From Iningainema tapete BLCC-T55 (GTDB taxonomy: Bacteria; Cyanobacteriota; Cyanobacteriia; Cyanobacteriales; Nostocaceae): DNA of 64,000 nt. The notes beneath the pieces were generated by a model. The model was given only the letters and a program-made list of their open reading frames with translations, had not been told where the DNA came from and did not search any database. The translations under genes and the position numbers were made by a program. The stretch lies in the NCBI RefSeq assembly GCF_014698965.1, contig NZ_JACXAE010000126.1:124001-188000 (forward strand), read 5' to 3'. Shown here piece after piece: positions 45,301 through 53,517 of the stretch; the first letter of the stretch is position 1; every line of letters begins with the position of its first letter.

Positions 45301-46134
45301 ATGACTTATAGCAACAGAAGAAGTAATCTAAGTGATACTACTAATTTCAACACACAAGATAAGGCAGTGTTTGATGTTGAAGGAGTGAAGGTTTTCTATA
45401 ACGGATTTTTAGCACTTGTAGATGTGTACATGAAAATTCCGGAAAAACAAATAATTGCTTTTATTGGACCTTCAGGTTGTGGTAAAAGTACTTTACTCCG
45501 TTGCTTTAACAGGATGAATGATTTGATTCCTGGAGCGAAGGTTGAAGGTAAGCTAAATTATCGCGATCGCAACATCTATGATGACACAATCAATTCGGTA
45601 AAATTGCGCCGACAAGTAGGAATGGTTTTTCAAAGACCAAATCCTTTTCCCAAGTCAATATACGAAAATATCACATTTGGCCCTCGTGCCAATGGTTATC
45701 AAGGTAATCTTGATGAATTAGTAGAAGATTCCCTCAGACGTGCGGCAATTTGGGATGAAGTTAAAGATAAACTGAAATCAAAGGGTACAGCTTTATCTGG
45801 TGGACAACAACAACGACTTTGCATAGCACGAGCGATCGCCATGAAACCAGATGTTTTATTGATGGATGAACCCTGCTCTGCTCTCGATCCAATTTCTACC
45901 CGTCAAGTAGAAGAACTTTGCTTGGAACTCAAAGAGCAATATACCATCATCATGGTAACTCATAACATGCAACAAGCTTCAAGAGTTGCCGATTGGACAG
46001 CATTTTTCAATACAGAAACCGATACTCACGGTAAACGACGGGGAAAATTAGTCGAACTAAGTCCTACAGAACAAATTTTCAGTTCTCCACAAACTAAAGA
46101 AGCTGAAGAATACATCAGTGGGCGCTTCGGTTAA
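45301..46134 (+). CDS. pstB: Phosphate ABC transporter ATP-binding protein PstB
   Basis: The ATPase carries Walker [21 protein letters not shown], the Q-loop [19 protein letters not shown], the signature [18 protein letters not shown], Walker [19 protein letters not shown] and the H-loop [15 protein letters not shown], with FGPRANGY typical of PstB. I prefer the ATG at 45301, preceded by GGGGTGGAG; a GTG at 45292 would add three residues. It is the last gene of the operon and is followed by a hairpin at 46151. Confidence 0.94.
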   Translation: MTYSNRRSNLSDTTNFNTQDKAVFDVEGVKVFYNGFLALVDVYMKIPEKQIIAFIGPSGCGKSTLLRCFNRMNDLIPGAKVEGKLNYRDRNIYDDTINSVKLRRQVGMVFQRPNPFPKSIYENITFGPRANGYQGNLDELVEDSLRRAAIWDEVKDKLKSKGTALSGGQQQRLCIARAIAMKPDVLLMDEPCSALDPISTRQVEELCLELKEQYTIIMVTHNMQQASRVADWTAFFNTETDTHGKRRGKLVELSPTEQIFSSPQTKEAEEYISGRFG

Positions 46135-46150
46135 AGGAAACATATACATC

Positions 46151-46173
46151 TGGGCGGGCTAGAAGCCCACCCC
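46151..46173 (+). terminator. Hairpin after pstB
   Basis: TGGGCGGGCT-AGA-AGCCCACCCCA can fold into a G:C-rich stem with two internal mismatches, 17 bp after the pstB stop. It is a common cyanobacterial intergenic repeat and lies between convergent genes, so a terminator role is plausible. Confidence 0.45.
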
Positions 46174-46193
46174 ACAATTGTTAAATTACAGTT

Positions 46194-47510
46194 CTACTTA
46201 CGCACAGCTAGGGCATGGAAATCACCAATGTTATTCCCATTTACAACGTTATCGAATCTATATAGATAAGCGGGTTTACCATCCTTCCCGTCATTTTTAA
46301 CTTGCACAACCCCCACTCCAGGAAAAATACCTACACTGTTGAAAAATGCTGGATCATTTCCTGAAATAGGAAAAGGACCACGCTGTGTGATAAAAGCCAC
46401 CTCCTCAGAAGGTGATATCCCGATCAAATCGGGTGTAGGATCGGGACCTAAGACTGTATCTGCCAAATCAATCAGATTAACTGCGCGGACTTTGTCCGAT
46501 CCTTCAATGTTTGGATCAAAGGGGTTGGGCTTGATTTCATGTACTGTAATGGTATTAGATGCACGGTTAAGTTGCCACAAGTATTTTCCACCAAGTACTT
46601 CCACACCGTGGACATCATTACCGGATTGAGGAACTTTGATAAAGGCTGGACGAGTTGAGGGATTTTCGAGCAGAGACTTGTGATCATAAATATACACGAA
46701 ATCAGTTGTCTCCGGGTTAGCATTGCCTGCGTTAGTGATGAAGCTGTTGCCAAATTGGTAGCCAACCAGTCCATTGAAGGTAGTTTCCGTACTATTGTAA
46801 ACATGAGCTACAGTCAACGTTTCTGCATTGACGATCGCCACACCACCACTGGCAAAAGTGACATAAACCCATTTACCTGTATCATCAATCTGAGCAACCA
46901 CTGGTTGAGCAGTTTGAGTTCCTAAAGCTTGCCGCGTATTATCATCAAATGACAAGGTTTCAACCTTGGTAAATATTTCACCTACAGGCGCTTCATAATT
47001 CGTGTAAATCTTATGAATTCTTTGCCCTGGGGTATCTGCAACATACACATATTTATTGTCTGATGAGATGTAAACGGCATGAGAGTTATTTCCTGGAGCA
47101 ACCACATCGACAACTTGACGTGTATTAGCATCAATTGCGTATACTTGACCTGAACTAGCATGTCCGACAATCGCATGTGTAGCACCTTTATTAAAAGTAA
47201 TCCAGTGAGGTTTTGAACCTGGAGCAAAACCATTTTTGACAGCATTGGCAGCCAAATTAATTTGGTCAATCTTGGCTTTACCTTGAATAAAGTTTTGATC
47301 GTTACCAGACAGAACAAAGAGATTTCCACCCAAAGGAGTGCCATCAAGAGAATCTGCTTGATCGATAGCCCAAACCTCATAAGCGGATGAATTGCTTGAT
47401 CTTGCTAAAGCTACTGGAGAAAATCCTCCTTGAAATGGTAGGGAAACTTGAGTAAATAAAACCCAAGCAATCCCAACAAAAAACAAGCTGACAATAAAAA
47501 ACTTTTTCAT
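46194..47510 (-). CDS. Secreted YncE-like beta-propeller protein
   Basis: From ATG 47510 (438 residues; ribosome-binding AGGTGAT upstream) the protein has a signal peptide (KKFFIVSLFFVGIAWVLF ... VALARS) and repeated propeller blades such as SGQVYAIDANTRQVVDVVAP, SHAVYISSDNKYVYVADTPG, VVAQIDDTGKWVYVTFASGG and VAIVNAETLTVAHVYN. The repeats match YVTN/YncE-like seven-bladed propellers, which bind ligands or redox partners in the periplasm; several HxxxF and GN-rich loops are present but no heme or metal motif I can name. Function unknown; it sits between two sulfate-type binding proteins and the pst genes. Confidence 0.75.
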   Translation of the reverse strand: MKKFFIVSLFFVGIAWVLFTQVSLPFQGGFSPVALARSSNSSAYEVWAIDQADSLDGTPLGGNLFVLSGNDQNFIQGKAKIDQINLAANAVKNGFAPGSKPHWITFNKGATHAIVGHASSGQVYAIDANTRQVVDVVAPGNNSHAVYISSDNKYVYVADTPGQRIHKIYTNYEAPVGEIFTKVETLSFDDNTRQALGTQTAQPVVAQIDDTGKWVYVTFASGGVAIVNAETLTVAHVYNSTETTFNGLVGYQFGNSFITNAGNANPETTDFVYIYDHKSLLENPSTRPAFIKVPQSGNDVHGVEVLGGKYLWQLNRASNTITVHEIKPNPFDPNIEGSDKVRAVNLIDLADTVLGPDPTPDLIGISPSEEVAFITQRGPFPISGNDPAFFNSVGIFPGVGVVQVKNDGKDGKPAYLYRFDNVVNGNNIGDFHALAVRK

Positions 47511-47537
47511 CTTTATCACCTTGCAGAATCTAGGCAC

Positions 47538-47833
47538 TTAGCCAGTATTTTTATTTCTGAATAGACAATATTCACCCAAATCCCAGACATTGATATAACA
47601 ACTAAGCTGCTCGACCAATTTCTGTAGCTTCAGGAATTTCAATTCATTTCCCGGTCTTGACATCGTAGATATAGCCACGCCAAAGCTGGATCGCCATGAA
47701 TTTGATTTATTTGCGGGTATTAGGTACTATTAGCCTATAGGTTTACCGTAGTTTTGAACTCTATACGACAGTTTGTCATACTTAAGTGTGAAAAGCAAGA
47801 ATATATGTATAAGTTTTCGCTAAATAAAAATAA
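47538..47833. other. Intergenic region upstream of the propeller gene
   Basis: No intact gene. It contains the possible carbonic anhydrase remnant (47602-47697) and a TTTACCGTAGTTT motif at 47742-47754 that is shared with the leader of the second sulfate-type binding protein. Confidence 0.5.
47602..47697 (-). pseudogene. Possible beta-carbonic-anhydrase C-terminal remnant
   Basis: On the minus strand the frame reads MAIQLWRGYIYDVKTGK, a stop, then IEIPEATEIGRAA and a second stop. The YIYDVKTGK pattern resembles the C-terminal strand of beta-type carbonic anhydrases (a hydrophobic-GW-x-YD-x-xTG motif). The fragment is only about 30 codons and is interrupted, so the call is tentative. Confidence 0.25.
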
Positions 47834-47863
47834 TGTAGAGACGTTACATGTAACGTCTCTACA
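47834..47863. repeat. Perfect 30-bp TGTAGAGACG palindrome
   Basis: Identical in all 30 bases to the copy inside the photolyase gene at 50028. It is followed by an 18-bp palindrome (GACGTTATATATAACGTC, 47870-47887) that looks like a decayed inner part of a further copy. Confidence 0.92.
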
Positions 47864-47941
47864 AAATATGACGTTATATATAACGTCTGTAAAGAAAATG
47901 TGGTTTTTAACAGTCGATGCACGTATTAGCCAGCATTAACC

Positions 47942-49132
47942 TTATCTAGCACTAGTTTGGACAGAGCGTAGAATCTTAGCAAAAATGGCGTCATCACTAA
48001 AAAACTTGTTTTGAATGACACCCCAACCGCCGTAGTCATTGGTTGTTGCCACTTTAACTACAGGGTATTTGTCAACAAACTCTTTTTGTTGCGCTACACC
48101 AGAAACAACAGATCGATAACCTGTTTTGGCAAATATTTGTTGAGCTTCTGGACTGTACAAATACTGAATGAATGCTTGTGCTACCTCACGAGTGCCATGC
48201 TTGTCCACATTTTTATCGACAATAGCCACTGGGTTATCAATGGAAAAATTGACATCAGGCACTATGTATGGTAACTTCTCACCATTTAAAGTTTTCAAAA
48301 TTACTTCATTTTCGTATGTGAGTAAAGCATCTCCTTTACGCCCTTTGAAAAAGGTATCCGTTGCCTCACGGGCACTTTCAGGCAAGAGCGGAACATTTTT
48401 ATAGATGTTAGTGACAAACTCTAATGCCTTAGACTCATTAGCTCCGCCTTTGATTGCTGCATTCCATAATGCTAAGAAGTTCCAGCGGGCGCTACCAGAT
48501 GTGATCGGGTTAGGGGTAATTACAGTGACTCCTTTTTTCGTCAAATCTGTCCATGTTTTAATACCTTTGGGATTACCATTACGAGTCACAATTGCGGCTA
48601 CAGATTTGCTAACGATGCTGTTGTTAGGAAACTCTTTTTCCCAACCAGGTTGAATTAATCCTGCCTCTACAATCTTTTGCACATCTGGAGCAAGGGATAG
48701 ATGCACTACATCAGCTTCTAGCCCGGATTCAATCACCCGAAGAGATTGAGCCGCAGATGCGCCATAACTCTCTTTAAAGGTGACGTTTTGGTTACGTTCT
48801 TTTTTCCACTTTTCTACAAACTTAGGAATAATCTTTTCGTGAACAGCTTTCGTCACCGAGAAGGAAACCAGGTTGATTTCAATATTCTTCTGTTGAGCTA
48901 TTAAACTTCCGTTAGGAACAGAATTACTAGCTCCTAGTGTGTTACTGCTACTTGCGGCATAGGCAGCAAATACCAAACTCAGGCTTAAACTTACAAAGAA
49001 TAGAGGTATAAAACCTGTCAAAGTTCTCAAGTTTAATCTGCCCAGAGATAGTTGCCGTTGCCACCTTTTCATCATTCGTAAAGCTGAAAAAAGAACCGTC
49101 CCATCAAGATTGCGGTTTATATTCCTGCTCAC
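47942..49132 (-). CDS. Second sulfate-type ABC transporter substrate-binding protein (SbpA-like)
   Basis: The 396-residue product shares its whole domain layout with the protein at 41272: LVSFSVTKAVHEKIIPKF, VTFKESYGASAAQSLRVIES, NPKGIKTWTDLTKKGVTV and NFSIDNPVAIVDKNVDKHG. The N-terminus has a hydrophobic signal (FIPLFFVSLSLSLVFAAYAA) but no lipobox cysteine, so it is probably a soluble periplasmic protein, unlike its paralogue. No permease or ATPase gene of the sulfate transporter is nearby. It is on the opposite strand from the photolyase. Confidence 0.87.
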   Translation of the reverse strand: MSRNINRNLDGTVLFSALRMMKRWQRQLSLGRLNLRTLTGFIPLFFVSLSLSLVFAAYAASSSNTLGASNSVPNGSLIAQQKNIEINLVSFSVTKAVHEKIIPKFVEKWKKERNQNVTFKESYGASAAQSLRVIESGLEADVVHLSLAPDVQKIVEAGLIQPGWEKEFPNNSIVSKSVAAIVTRNGNPKGIKTWTDLTKKGVTVITPNPITSGSARWNFLALWNAAIKGGANESKALEFVTNIYKNVPLLPESAREATDTFFKGRKGDALLTYENEVILKTLNGEKLPYIVPDVNFSIDNPVAIVDKNVDKHGTREVAQAFIQYLYSPEAQQIFAKTGYRSVVSGVAQQKEFVDKYPVVKVATTNDYGGWGVIQNKFFSDDAIFAKILRSVQTSAR

Positions 49133-49533
49133 TACACTCCTCCTATCAAAATCTGTAGTGGTTGTTGATTTTTGTGCCAGTAATTACGCTTTCGCTATGA
49201 TTGCTCTAGTATTTTATACTGTATTCTAAAGTATTTACCGTAGTTTATTTGTTAATACGACTTAATAAAGCTCAAAGTCACATAAATACAAGCGGTTGAG
49301 CACTAATTGCCAGGTGTCCTTGAGGACTGAGCAACTTCCTTCCACCACCCAAAATAATATTTTCAAAATCATCAGGGTTACCCGATCTCAGTACTCAGGT
49401 AGAGGTGCAAGATCTGAGATTACAAAATTTTTAATTGGTTCGTAGTAAGCGGCTCTAGCCCTAAATTAAGCACGAAGCGTGCTTACTACAAGTAGAATTT
49501 AAGCTAGTACAATCGAACTATACTAAGGATGGA
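49133..49533. other. Divergent intergenic region, sulfate-type SBP and photolyase
   Basis: About 400 bp without a gene. It holds a TTTACCGTAGTTT motif (49234-49246) and an inverted repeat GTAGTAAGC/GCTTACTAC (49442-49489) related to the one after nblS (59996-60051). The photolyase ATG has an AAGGAT ribosome-binding site. Confidence 0.55.
49442..49489. repeat. GTAGTAAGC/GCTTACTAC inverted repeat
   Basis: The 9-bp arms are perfect and enclose a second inner inverted pair (AAGCAC/GTGCTT). A related element with GTAGT/ACTAC ends and AGCGCTTAAGCGCT units lies at 59996-60051, so this is a second repeat family of the genome. Confidence 0.65.
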
Positions 49534-51009
49534 ATGTCTGACTTAATTCTATTTTGGCATCGACGCGATTTACGTGTGTCTGATAATACAGGACTCGCAG
49601 CAGGCAGAGAGCGAAGTGCAAAGGTTGTGGGTGTGTTTTGCCTAGACCCGAATATTTTGGAACGGGATGATGTGGCAAGTGTTAGAGTAACATACATGAT
49701 CGGCTGTTTGCAGTCACTACAACAACGATATACTCAAGCAGGTAGCCAATTATTAATACTTCACGCCAATCCGATTCAAGCAATTCCCAAGTTAGCGGCG
49801 GCACTGAATGCCCAAGCTGTATTCTGGAATTGGGATGTAGAACCGTACTCCCAAGAACGCGATCGCGCTGTGATCGAAGCACTTACTGAAAAAGGCATCC
49901 AGTTTATCGAGAAAAACTGGGATCAAATATTACACGCACCAGAAGAGATCCGCACAGGTTCAAACAATCCTTACACAGTTTACACACCATTTTGGAAAAA
50001 TTGGATCAGCAAACCAAAACCAACCCCTGTAGAGACGTTACATGTAACGTCTCTACAAAAAAATCTGGAGGGATTAACTGCAGCCGAACAAGAAATCGCG
50101 GGGCAAGCCGGGGCGATTGAATTACCACAAGCAAAAGATTTAGGATTTCATTGGCAAGGGGAATTAGTCATTGCACCAGGGGAGACGGCAGCGCAAGAAA
50201 AGTTAGAGGAATTTTGCTATCGTGCGATCGCCGAATATAAAGAACAGCGCAATTTCCCGGCAGTAAATGGTACATCACAATTAAGTGCGGCGTTGAAATT
50301 TGGCGTCATTAGTATTCGCACTGTTTGGCAAGCTACCATAGATGCACTACAAAACAGCAGATCCGAAGAAACAGACACAAGTATCCGTACATGGCAACAG
50401 GAAATTGCGTGGCGAGAATTTTATCAACATGCCATGTATAACTTTCCCGAACTAGCAGAGGGTGCTTTCCGTGACGCTTTCAAAAACTTCCCTTGGGAAA
50501 ATAACTCTGAACATTTTCAAGCTTGGTGTGAAGGTAAAACGGGCTACCCTATAGTTGATGCAGCAATGCGCCAAATGAATGAAATTGGCTGGATGCACAA
50601 CCGCTGTCGGATGATTGTTGCCAATTTCCTCACCAAGGACTTGCTGATTAATCCCCAGTTGGGAGAAAAATACTTCATGCAGAAATTAATTGATGGCGAT
50701 TTATCTGCCAATAACGGTGGTTGGCAGTGGAGCGCTTCTAGCGGAATGGATCCTAAACCAGTGCGGATTTTCAACCCAGCAAGTCAAGCGCAAAAGTTTG
50801 ATCCAGAAGGAGAGTACATTCGCACATGGGTGAGTGAATTGCGATCGCTCGACACAGAATATTTAGTTACTGGTAAAATCTCGCCCTTAGAGTGCCACGC
50901 TTTAGGCTACCCTGAGCCAATAGTAGAACATAAACAACAGCAACGGCAGTTTAAAGAACGCTATCAGCAGCAAAAAGCTGTCAGGGGAGAAGTGCCGGAG
51001 TTAGGTTAG
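49534..51009 (+). CDS. phr: Deoxyribodipyrimidine photo-lyase (8-HDF type)
   Basis: The 491-residue enzyme has the N-terminal alpha/beta antenna domain ([18 protein letters not shown]), [16 protein letters not shown], and the helical FAD domain with [60 protein letters not shown] and [20 protein letters not shown]. It repairs cyclobutane pyrimidine dimers with light and reduced FAD; the sequence type fits the deazaflavin-antenna enzymes of cyanobacteria. A 30-bp palindrome in frame at 50028-50057 adds [10 protein letters not shown] in the interdomain linker, where the Synechococcus enzyme has no such insert. Confidence 0.94.
   Translation: MSDLILFWHRRDLRVSDNTGLAAGRERSAKVVGVFCLDPNILERDDVASVRVTYMIGCLQSLQQRYTQAGSQLLILHANPIQAIPKLAAALNAQAVFWNWDVEPYSQERDRAVIEALTEKGIQFIEKNWDQILHAPEEIRTGSNNPYTVYTPFWKNWISKPKPTPVETLHVTSLQKNLEGLTAAEQEIAGQAGAIELPQAKDLGFHWQGELVIAPGETAAQEKLEEFCYRAIAEYKEQRNFPAVNGTSQLSAALKFGVISIRTVWQATIDALQNSRSEETDTSIRTWQQEIAWREFYQHAMYNFPELAEGAFRDAFKNFPWENNSEHFQAWCEGKTGYPIVDAAMRQMNEIGWMHNRCRMIVANFLTKDLLINPQLGEKYFMQKLIDGDLSANNGGWQWSASSGMDPKPVRIFNPASQAQKFDPEGEYIRTWVSELRSLDTEYLVTGKISPLECHALGYPEPIVEHKQQQRQFKERYQQQKAVRGEVPELG
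50028..50057. repeat. Perfect 30-bp palindrome inside the photolyase gene
   Basis: Identical to the intergenic copy at 47834-47863. It inserts ten codons in frame between the antenna and FAD-binding domains, in a linker that tolerates length change. Confidence 0.92.
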
Positions 51010-51023
51010 TTAGTGAGCCAAGC

Positions 51024-51050
51024 AACCCGACTTTTTCGAGAAGTCGGGTT
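51024..51050 (+). terminator. Photolyase terminator hairpin
   Basis: AACCCGACTT-TTTCGAG-AAGTCGGGTT followed by TCTT, a 10-bp perfect stem 15 bp after the stop codon. Confidence 0.7.
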
Positions 51051-51157
51051 TCTTGTGGCAAATACAGTCATCAATGTGAAGTATACGTAAAATACAACAA
51101 TTAATTAAGGTAAATATTTGAAGAGTAGGTAAAAAATTTAGAAACGTTGATTCACAT

Positions 51158-51234
51158 GTAGTATGATACTTTCTAAGTGTAGCAAAAGTGTCAAATCTTT
51201 TGACACATGAAAATACAGGGCGACTTCATACTAC
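51158..51234. repeat. Nested inverted repeat, possible structured element
   Basis: Outer arms GTAGTATGA (51158-51166) and TCATACTAC (51226-51234) enclose a perfect inner hairpin GTGTCAAA-TCT-TTTGACAC (51188-51206). The 77-bp unit could be a small mobile element or an RNA with a central stem-loop. No coding potential. Confidence 0.6.
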
Positions 51235-51544
51235 CGTAGAATAATACAAATTAAGTGGGCAGGAAATGATGACTTAGCAAATTTTACTAAGTCAAAAATC
51301 ATGGCTAACTATATCATCATGCAATTTACCAAGTAAACAACAATTTAAACAGTGGGTGAAGACAAAATACGCTTTTCCGAGGAATCACTTAAAGCTTGAT
51401 TAAAGTTACTCTTTTATTCTCCTAAAAGCAAATAAAAGTCACTAATATCAAAATCATAGTATGATTACTCGGCTTACAAGACTTTCTGTAAAGTCTTGCA
51501 GCGATATTATGTTTTTTACCTTGAAATAAATTCACCGGAAGCAA

Positions 51545-52519
51545 ATGGACTCCCGACAAATGACTCATGCCAAAAAGTCTGTAGGTTTTAGTACGACAAC
51601 ACTAGCACACGTAACTGCTCTGCGACCCAGACAGTGGACAAAAAATCTAGTGGTATTTGCTGCACCCTTATTTGCTTTTAACATCAGTTTGCAAACTTTA
51701 GTAGGTAGTTTGCTAGCGCTCATACTATTTTGTGGTGCTTCAAGTGGTTTCTATTTAATTAATGACATTGCAGATGTAGAATCAGACCGTCAACATCCAG
51801 TAAAATGTCGGCGTCCGATCGCTGCTGGATTGGTAAGTATACCAGCAGCATTTACAATGGCGTTGGTTTTGTTAGGCGGTGCTTTGGCTGTGAGCTGGTT
51901 GCATTCTCCAGCCTTGGGCGCAACTATTAGCGCTTACGCCATATTGCAAGTAGCCTATAATTTACGGCTCAAACGGGTAGTAATTTTGGATATCGGGGCA
52001 ATTGCTGCTGGATTTGTATTGAGAGCTTATGCTGGTGCTGCTGCCACAAACATTGTCTTATCACCTTGGTTTGTACTCTGTACTGGAATGCTGGCACTGT
52101 TCTTAGCAATTGAGAAACGCAAAGCAGAATTGCGATTGGTACAATCTAAAGGTACAAAGCCTCGTGCTGTGCTCAAACGCTACTCATTGTCACTATTAAG
52201 TCGGATGGAAAATGTCGTCACTACAGGTACAGTCTTATCTTATGCTCTTTGGAGTTCCGGACCAGTAGTGCGAGGAGCATCAACTTCTTGGATGCTATTA
52301 ACCTTACCTTTTGTAATTTATGGAATTTTTAGCTATCAGCTATTGAGCGATCCTCAAGAGATTGCAAGTTATGAGGATAGCGACATTGAAAAAGGTGGAC
52401 GTAGTGAACGCCCAGAAGAAGTATTGTTGAAAGATAAATCAATTCTATTTACTGTCTTTGGTTGGGTAATTACTTGCTTTGCAATTCTTTGGCTAAAACA
52501 GCAGGGAATAATTGAGTAA
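51545..52519 (+). CDS. UbiA-family decaprenyl-phosphate phosphoribosyltransferase-like protein
   Basis: The 324-residue membrane protein starts VTALRPRQWTKNLVVFAAPL and has the UbiA metal/diphosphate motif FYLINDIADVESDRQHPVKC followed by RRPIAAG, and AIEKRKAELRL in the second motif position. This pattern matches the DPPR synthase branch (mycobacterial Rv3806c, rhizobial NoeC), which moves phosphoribose from PRPP to polyprenyl phosphate, rather than quinone or chlorophyll prenyltransferases. It is followed 6 bp later by a HAD phosphatase, then by an SMR-type transporter and a GT-C-like protein, giving a coherent lipid-linked pentose module. Confidence 0.86.
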   Translation: MDSRQMTHAKKSVGFSTTTLAHVTALRPRQWTKNLVVFAAPLFAFNISLQTLVGSLLALILFCGASSGFYLINDIADVESDRQHPVKCRRPIAAGLVSIPAAFTMALVLLGGALAVSWLHSPALGATISAYAILQVAYNLRLKRVVILDIGAIAAGFVLRAYAGAAATNIVLSPWFVLCTGMLALFLAIEKRKAELRLVQSKGTKPRAVLKRYSLSLLSRMENVVTTGTVLSYALWSSGPVVRGASTSWMLLTLPFVIYGIFSYQLLSDPQEIASYEDSDIEKGGRSERPEEVLLKDKSILFTVFGWVITCFAILWLKQQGIIE

Positions 52520-52525
52520 AGCGCC

Positions 52526-53119
52526 ATGAGAAAAATAGTTAAGCCGCTTACCACTTGGTTGCGCTTGCTCATCCAAGGAAATAATAAACCAGGGTTTAAG
52601 AATAATCCTTACAAATTACCGAAAAGAGCATACACTCTAGCAAGCTTAAAAATTGATTGGCTGAAAACTTGTAGGATTCAAGGAATAATTCTCGATTTAG
52701 ACAATACTATTGTGTCGGAAGATGACCGTTATTTATCTCCTGGTGCAGAAGATTGGATTAAACAAGCAAAACTAGCTGGATTAAAATTTTTTATTCTTTC
52801 CAATGGTAAACGTAGTTATCGAGTAAAATATTGGTCAAGTCGTCTCGATATACCCGCCCTCAGCCCAGCAAAAAAACCTTTTCCATCTGCATTTAAAAAA
52901 GCAATGGCTCACATGCAACTTCAACCACAACAAGTAGTCGTGATTGGTGATGGTTTACATACAGATGTGTTTGGAGCATGGCTTTGTGGATGTTGTAGTA
53001 TTCAAGTAGCTACCCTGCCTCATCCGTTACGATGGTGGGAAAAACTAGGAGGAAAATGGGTACAAACGCCTTATCCCAAAGGAGGCGAACTTTGGAACTT
53101 TGATGCTACTGAATACTAG
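52526..53119 (+). CDS. YqeG-like HAD IIIA phosphatase
   Basis: The 197-residue protein has the HAD motifs IILDLDNTIVSEDD (nucleophile and acid/base Asp), FILSNGKRSY, SPAKKPFPSAF (Lys) and VVVIGDGLHTDVFGAWLCG. It belongs to the YqeG/GEP4-type class, whose studied members remove phosphate from phosphatidylglycerophosphate. Beside a DPPR-synthase-like gene it could instead dephosphorylate polyprenyl-phosphoryl-5-phosphoribose. The alternative, a housekeeping phosphatidylglycerophosphate phosphatase, is equally possible from sequence alone. It lies 6 bp after the UbiA gene. Confidence 0.85.
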   Translation: MRKIVKPLTTWLRLLIQGNNKPGFKNNPYKLPKRAYTLASLKIDWLKTCRIQGIILDLDNTIVSEDDRYLSPGAEDWIKQAKLAGLKFFILSNGKRSYRVKYWSSRLDIPALSPAKKPFPSAFKKAMAHMQLQPQQVVVIGDGLHTDVFGAWLCGCCSIQVATLPHPLRWWEKLGGKWVQTPYPKGGELWNFDATEY

Positions 53120-53153
53120 TAGTAAATCTAAATTATGGAGGTAAATTAAGAGT

Positions 53154-53492
53154 ATGAGTACCCAACTTGTGTTTAGCTTACTAATTTTATTGACAGTGGC
53201 GCTGAATACTGGTGCTCAAACTTTTTTAAAATTAGGCTCAGGTCAAAATCCTATCAATATTTATTTATTAGGTGGGATTATTTTGTATGGGATCAGTACA
53301 ATATTTTACATTTTGGTTTTAGGCAAGTTTAATTTATCAGTGGCATACCCAGTAGTAATTGGATTAACAATTGTAGCAACTACAATCGCCGGAACTATTA
53401 TTCTCAAAGAAAAAGTATCACTTTCTCAGTGGATGGGATTGGGGCTACTGATTAGTGGAATTTGGGCGATCGCGAGCGCGAAAAATAATTGA
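53154..53492 (+). CDS. Small SMR/EamA-type membrane transporter
   Basis: The 112-residue protein has four hydrophobic helices and the SMR/EamA features LNTGAQTFLKLG at the first helix end, VLGKFNLSVAYPVVIGLTIV and ILKEKVSLSQWMGLGLLISG. Related four-helix proteins such as ArnE/ArnF flip undecaprenyl-phosphate-linked sugars. In this operon a flippase for a polyprenyl-phosphate pentose is a good hypothesis, though a multidrug or polyamine transporter cannot be excluded. A GGAGGT ribosome-binding site precedes the ATG. Confidence 0.8.
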   Translation: MSTQLVFSLLILLTVALNTGAQTFLKLGSGQNPINIYLLGGIILYGISTIFYILVLGKFNLSVAYPVVIGLTIVATTIAGTIILKEKVSLSQWMGLGLLISGIWAIASAKNN

Positions 53493-53517
53493 CAGAGATT
53501 CAAAAGGGTTTTTGTAA

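Larger units (their letters stand above)
51010..51544. other. 535-bp intergenic region with nested inverted repeats
   Basis: No coding frame. The first 50 bases hold the photolyase terminator. A nested structure follows at 51158-51234. The remaining 300 bp up to the UbiA gene are AT-rich with no recognisable gene; the promoter of the UbiA operon must be here. Confidence 0.55.

Noticed and set aside
47754-47939. Plus-strand frame of 61 codons containing a [10 protein letters not shown] peptide
   Set aside because: The peptide is the translated palindromic repeat, the same as the insert in the photolyase, not evidence of a gene.
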